From contig NZ_CP075584.1 of assembly GCF_027594785.1 (NCBI RefSeq), positions 62,001-126,000 of the forward strand: a stretch of 64,000 bases of DNA, given 5' to 3'. The first letter of the stretch is position 1. Every line of letters starts with the position of its first letter. Below are positions 61,125-64,000 of the stretch, in pieces. This stretch comes from Cryobacterium breve (GTDB lineage Bacteria > Actinomycetota > Actinomycetes > Actinomycetales > Microbacteriaceae). Position numbers and translations under genes: made by a program. Under the pieces are notes generated by a model. That model was not told the DNA's origin. It saw only the letters and a list, made by a program, of their open reading frames with translations, and made no database searches.

Positions 61125-62495
61125 GTGGTAGACACTACCGAACCCGTCGTTGTGGCCGATGAAGCTGTGATCAACGGTCTGGACTATTGGCGCACTCTTC
61201 CCATCAAGCAGCAGCCGACGTGGCCGGACGCAGGCGCCGTCGCCGCGGCATCCGCCGAACTGTCGACGCAGCCGCCCCTGGTCTTCGCGGGCGAGGTCGA
61301 CATCCTGCGAGACCGGCTCGCCCAGGCAGCCGCCGGACACGCCTTCCTGCTCCAGGGCGGCGACTGCGCTGAGACCTTCGGCGGCGCGACCGCAGAGCAG
61401 ATCCGCAACCGGGTCAAGACCGTGCTGCAGATGGCCGTCGTGCTCACCTACGGCGCATCGATGCCCGTGATCAAGATGGGCCGGATGGCCGGCCAGTTCG
61501 CCAAGCCCCGCTCGAGCGACTTCGAGACCCGCGGCGGCGTCACCCTGCCTGCGTACCGCGGCGACATCGTCAACGGCTACGACTTCACCCCCGAGTCCCG
61601 CGAGGCCGACCCGGCCCGACTGGTCAAGGGGTACCACACGGCCGCCTCGACGCTCAACCTGATCCGGGCGTTCACCCAGGGCGGTTTCGCCGACCTGCGC
61701 CAGGTTCACAGCTGGAACCAGGGCTTCGCCGCGAACCCGGCCAACCAGCGCTACGAGAAGGTGGCCAAGGAGATCGACCGCGCCATCAAGTTCATGATCG
61801 CGTGCGGTGCGGACTTCGAGGCGATGCGTCGCACCGAGTTCTACACGAGCCACGAGGGCCTCCTGATGGACTACGAGCGCCCGATGACCCGGATCGACTC
61901 CCGCACCGGAACGCCGTACAACACCTCTGCGCACTTCATCTGGATCGGCGAGCGCACCCGTGACCTCGACGGCGCCCACGTGGACTTCCTGTCCCGGGTG
62001 CGCAACCCGATCGGGGTCAAGCTCGGCCCGAGCACCTCGGCAGACGACATGCTCCGTCTCGTAGACAAGCTCGACCCGAACCGCGAACCCGGGCGCCTCA
62101 CCTTCATCACCCGGATGGGAGCCGGCAAGGTGCGCGACGCGCTCCCGCCGCTCCTCGAGGCGATCAAGGCGAGCGAGGCCGTCCCGCTCTGGATCACCGA
62201 CCCGATGCACGGCAACGGCGTCACCACGCCGACCGGGTACAAGACCCGTCGTTTCGACGACGTCGTCGACGAGGTGCGTGGCTTCTTCGAGGCCCACCGT
62301 GCGGTCGGAACCCACCCGGGCGGCGTGCACGTCGAGCTCACCGGCGACGATGTCACCGAGTGCCTCGGCGGTTCAGAGCACATCGACGAGGCCGACCTCG
62401 CGACCCGCTACGAGTCGCTCTGCGACCCGCGGCTCAACCACATGCAGTCCCTCGAGCTCGCCTTCCTCGTCGCAGAGGAGCTCGCCGCCCGCTGA
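61125..62495 (+). CDS. Class II 3-deoxy-7-phosphoheptulonate (DAHP) synthase
   Basis: A 456-residue plant-type (class II) DAHP synthase, first enzyme of the shikimate pathway. Conserved segments include AFLLQGGDCAETFGG, VIKMGRMAGQFAKPRSSDFETRGGVTLPAYRGDIVNGYDFTPESRE, ALMDYERPMTRIDS-like (GLLMDYERPMTRIDSRTGTPY), SAHFIWIGERTRDLDGAHVDFLSRVRNPIGVKLGP and PLWITDPMHGNGVTTPTGYKTRRFDDVVDEVRGFFEAHRAVGTHPGGVHVELTGDDVTECLGG. GTG start at 61125. The order plsC-DAHP synthase-PASTA kinase is seen in related actinobacteria. Intact. Confidence 0.96.
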   Translation: MVDTTEPVVVADEAVINGLDYWRTLPIKQQPTWPDAGAVAAASAELSTQPPLVFAGEVDILRDRLAQAAAGHAFLLQGGDCAETFGGATAEQIRNRVKTVLQMAVVLTYGASMPVIKMGRMAGQFAKPRSSDFETRGGVTLPAYRGDIVNGYDFTPESREADPARLVKGYHTAASTLNLIRAFTQGGFADLRQVHSWNQGFAANPANQRYEKVAKEIDRAIKFMIACGADFEAMRRTEFYTSHEGLLMDYERPMTRIDSRTGTPYNTSAHFIWIGERTRDLDGAHVDFLSRVRNPIGVKLGPSTSADDMLRLVDKLDPNREPGRLTFITRMGAGKVRDALPPLLEAIKASEAVPLWITDPMHGNGVTTPTGYKTRRFDDVVDEVRGFFEAHRAVGTHPGGVHVELTGDDVTECLGGSEHIDEADLATRYESLCDPRLNHMQSLELAFLVAEELAAR

Positions 62496-62511
62496 TCCGC
62501 AGTGGTCTCAT

Positions 62512-62745
62512 CGAGTGCCGCCGTTCCCGCCGAGAGTACCCGCGAGAACGGCGGCACTCGGCGTATCCGGCGATACTCGCCGCGCGGGCGGATGCCGCGG
62601 GCGTGACCGCTCGCGTGCGCCCGCGCCAGCCGTGCGCCTGCGCTCGGCCTGGGATGTCGGGCGTGCACGGCTACTCGCCGAGTGTCGCTGTTGTTGCCGA
62701 TTGTCGTTGTACCACCGGAGACAGTCGGCGCGAACGGCGACACTC
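62512..62745. repeat. Two related inverted repeats between DAHP synthase and the PASTA kinase
   Basis: The 377-bp convergent gap has no gene. It contains a perfect 15-base inverted repeat CGAGTGCCGCCGTTC (62512-62526 with 62546-62560). A second imperfect one uses GAGTGTCGC (62680-62688 with 62737-62745), whose arms resemble the first (GAGTG-C/T-CGC...GTT). They may be terminators or members of one palindromic repeat family. Nothing else is recognised between 62746 and 62872. Confidence 0.78.
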
Positions 62746-62872
62746 GCCCCGTGAGCGGGTGCTGCTGGTTGCGCCACACCGAGGCGCGCCGGTTTCGCCG
62801 TTTCGCGCCAAGCATGCCTGGCGCGGAGCGGCGGTTCTGGCGCGCAGCGCCGAGTGGTGGCGGCGGGGGATC

Positions 62873-64000
62873 CTAGCCGAAGGGGTTCGTCGGCCTGAGG
62901 GCGATCGTGCTGCCCTTCGGTGCCGCCGTTCCCGCCGCAGGGTCCGTGGAGAGGATGTTCAGCAGCGGCGCGATCGCGTCGGCTCCGAGGTTGTAGCTCA
63001 GCTTGAAGCCGAGATCCGTTAGGATCTTCTTGCCTTCGTTCCAGGGCTTGCCGACGACATTGGGAATCGGGATCGGGGCGGGGCCCTTGGAGGTCGTGAG
63101 CACGTAGGTGTCTCCCGCGCGGACCGGGCCGTCTTTCTGGGGAGCGGCTCTGACGACATCGCCCTCGTCGATCGTGTCGCTGTAGACGGAGTCGCCGGTG
63201 GTGGCGAGCAGGCCCTTGTCCTTCAGAAGCGACGTCGCCGTGTTCACCGACTTGCCCGAGACATCCGGCACCGGACCGAGCGAGGCGACGAGGTTGACCT
63301 TCATGCCCTCGAAGTAACCCCCGCCCTGCGAAACGTCACCGCCGTCGCTCTCCCGCGTCGCCGACATGACGGTGCCGGCGGCGACTTCGCCGGAGAAGAC
63401 CTGGTCCACCGTGCCGATCGCGGCATTGAGCCCCGTGACGGCGGAGGTCGCGGCATCCGTGCTGAGACCGGCGAGCACAGGAAGCGTGATCGGCTGCGGT
63501 CCCTGCGAGACGTAGAGCGTGACCGCGTTGCCCTTCTTCACGTGGCCGCCCTCGCCGGGCTCGGTGCTCGCGACGAGTCCGGCCGCGACCGTGCCGCTGT
63601 ATTGCTGGGCGAGAGCGGACTGGAGTCCGAGCTCGGCGAGCTGGGCGGCGGCGGCATCGGGGGCGACGGAGACGAGCGAGGGAACCTCGACCTGAGACCC
63701 GGGTCCGCTGCCGAAGTACCAGCCGGTACCCGCGGCGAGGCCGGCGAGCACGAGCACGAGCGCGAACAGCCAGTAGCCGCGGCGCCCCCGGCGCCTGGTC
63801 TTCTCGGTGAGCAGTTCGGCGTCGGCCGGCGGCTTCACGACGGGCGCGGGCAGCAAGGCCGTCGCACCGGGCGCGGGCGCCGCGGCGCCGAAGATCATGG
63901 TGTCCGCGTCGGCGAGGGCGCCCGCCGCACCGCTCGGCATCAGCAGGGTCTGCTGCACTCCGGTGTCGCCCTCGAAGGGGCGCATCTGCTTCTCGACGTC
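62873..64000 (-). CDS. PASTA-domain Ser/Thr protein kinase, C-terminal part (start outside window)
   Basis: The frame is open to the window edge (64000). Visible: a short cytoplasmic piece, a single TM helix (GYWLFALVLVLAGLAAGTGWYFG), then four PASTA repeats beginning near VPSLVSVAPDAAAAQLAELGL, LPVLAGLSTDAATSAV, VPDVSGKSVNTATSLLKDKGL and IPNVVGKPWNEGKKILTDLGF. The kinase domain lies outside. Such PknB-type kinases bind muropeptides and phosphorylate substrates that include GarA, whose gene is in this window. Confidence 0.9.
   Translation of the reverse strand, partial: DVEKQMRPFEGDTGVQQTLLMPSGAAGALADADTMIFGAAAPAPGATALLPAPVVKPPADAELLTEKTRRRGRRGYWLFALVLVLAGLAAGTGWYFGSGPGSQVEVPSLVSVAPDAAAAQLAELGLQSALAQQYSGTVAAGLVASTEPGEGGHVKKGNAVTLYVSQGPQPITLPVLAGLSTDAATSAVTGLNAAIGTVDQVFSGEVAAGTVMSATRESDGGDVSQGGGYFEGMKVNLVASLGPVPDVSGKSVNTATSLLKDKGLLATTGDSVYSDTIDEGDVVRAAPQKDGPVRAGDTYVLTTSKGPAPIPIPNVVGKPWNEGKKILTDLGFKLSYNLGADAIAPLLNILSTDPAAGTAAPKGSTIALRPTNPFG

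Overview
The window is high-GC actinobacterial DNA, most likely from a motile, pigmented member of the Microbacteriaceae (Cryobacterium/Leifsonia-like; the genus is a guess). Pointers are a Gram-positive-style flagellar operon, a C50-carotenoid operon, a PASTA-kinase/GarA system, mycobacterial-type LigD/Ku, class II DAHP synthase and many GTG starts. No tRNA, rRNA, CRISPR array or insertion sequence was recognised.

Regions. (1) 1-18.8 kb, + strand: one flagellar run, fliG(end)-fliH-fliI-fliJ-NlpC/P60-fliK-flgD-flgE-flbD-motA-motB-fliM-fliN-fliO-fliP-fliQ-fliR-flhB-flhA-flhF-like-csrA. Most genes overlap at stop/start codons. It covers rotor, stator, export gate, ATPase, hook, a wall hydrolase and a regulator. 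(2) 18.8-24.66 kb, + strand: a glucitol (sorbitol) PTS island with dehydrogenase, PRD regulator, GutM, EIIC, EIIB, EIIA and an HPr-like protein. It is bracketed by two copies of a ~57-bp palindrome. (3) 24.7-30.3 kb, - strand: LacI-controlled ABC importer plus a GH130 phosphorylase. (4) 30.3-35.2 kb: CtaG-like and LMF1-like membrane proteins, a FAD oxidoreductase, an S4 RNA-binding protein and several palindromic repeats. (5) 35.3-42.0 kb: idi-crtE-crtB-crtI-crtYe-crtYf-crtEb on the - strand with a divergent MarR-type regulator. (6) 42-48.2 kb: apt, a NUDIX hydrolase, a deazaflavin-type oxidoreductase with a coupled small membrane protein, and the divergent NHEJ pair ligD/ku. (7) 48.2-56.7 kb: phospholipid synthase, GarA, two MerR regulators, ParA, pyruvate carboxylase and an EspI-like MinD/ParA. 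(8) 56.7-64 kb: peptide deformylase, long-chain acyl-CoA ligase, ROK glucokinase, PlsC, DAHP synthase and the C-terminal part of a PASTA Ser/Thr kinase.

The dominant oddity is that about 20 genes carry a single-base frameshift that splits an otherwise well-conserved protein. At least 11 are the same event: an extra G inside a CAGCTC or GAGCTC hexamer, giving (C/G)AGGCTC. Because this hits essential-looking genes in several operons and in different codon phases, I treat it as a site-specific sequencing or base-calling artefact (possibly a modified-base motif) rather than mass pseudogenisation. Frameshifted genes are given with full-length coordinates and the break position. Other notable items are an FlhF homologue with a ruined P-loop, an HPr-like protein lacking the Arg/Pro of the active site, a glutamine-rich CsrA tail encoded by a CAGCAA repeat, and several families of intergenic palindromes.
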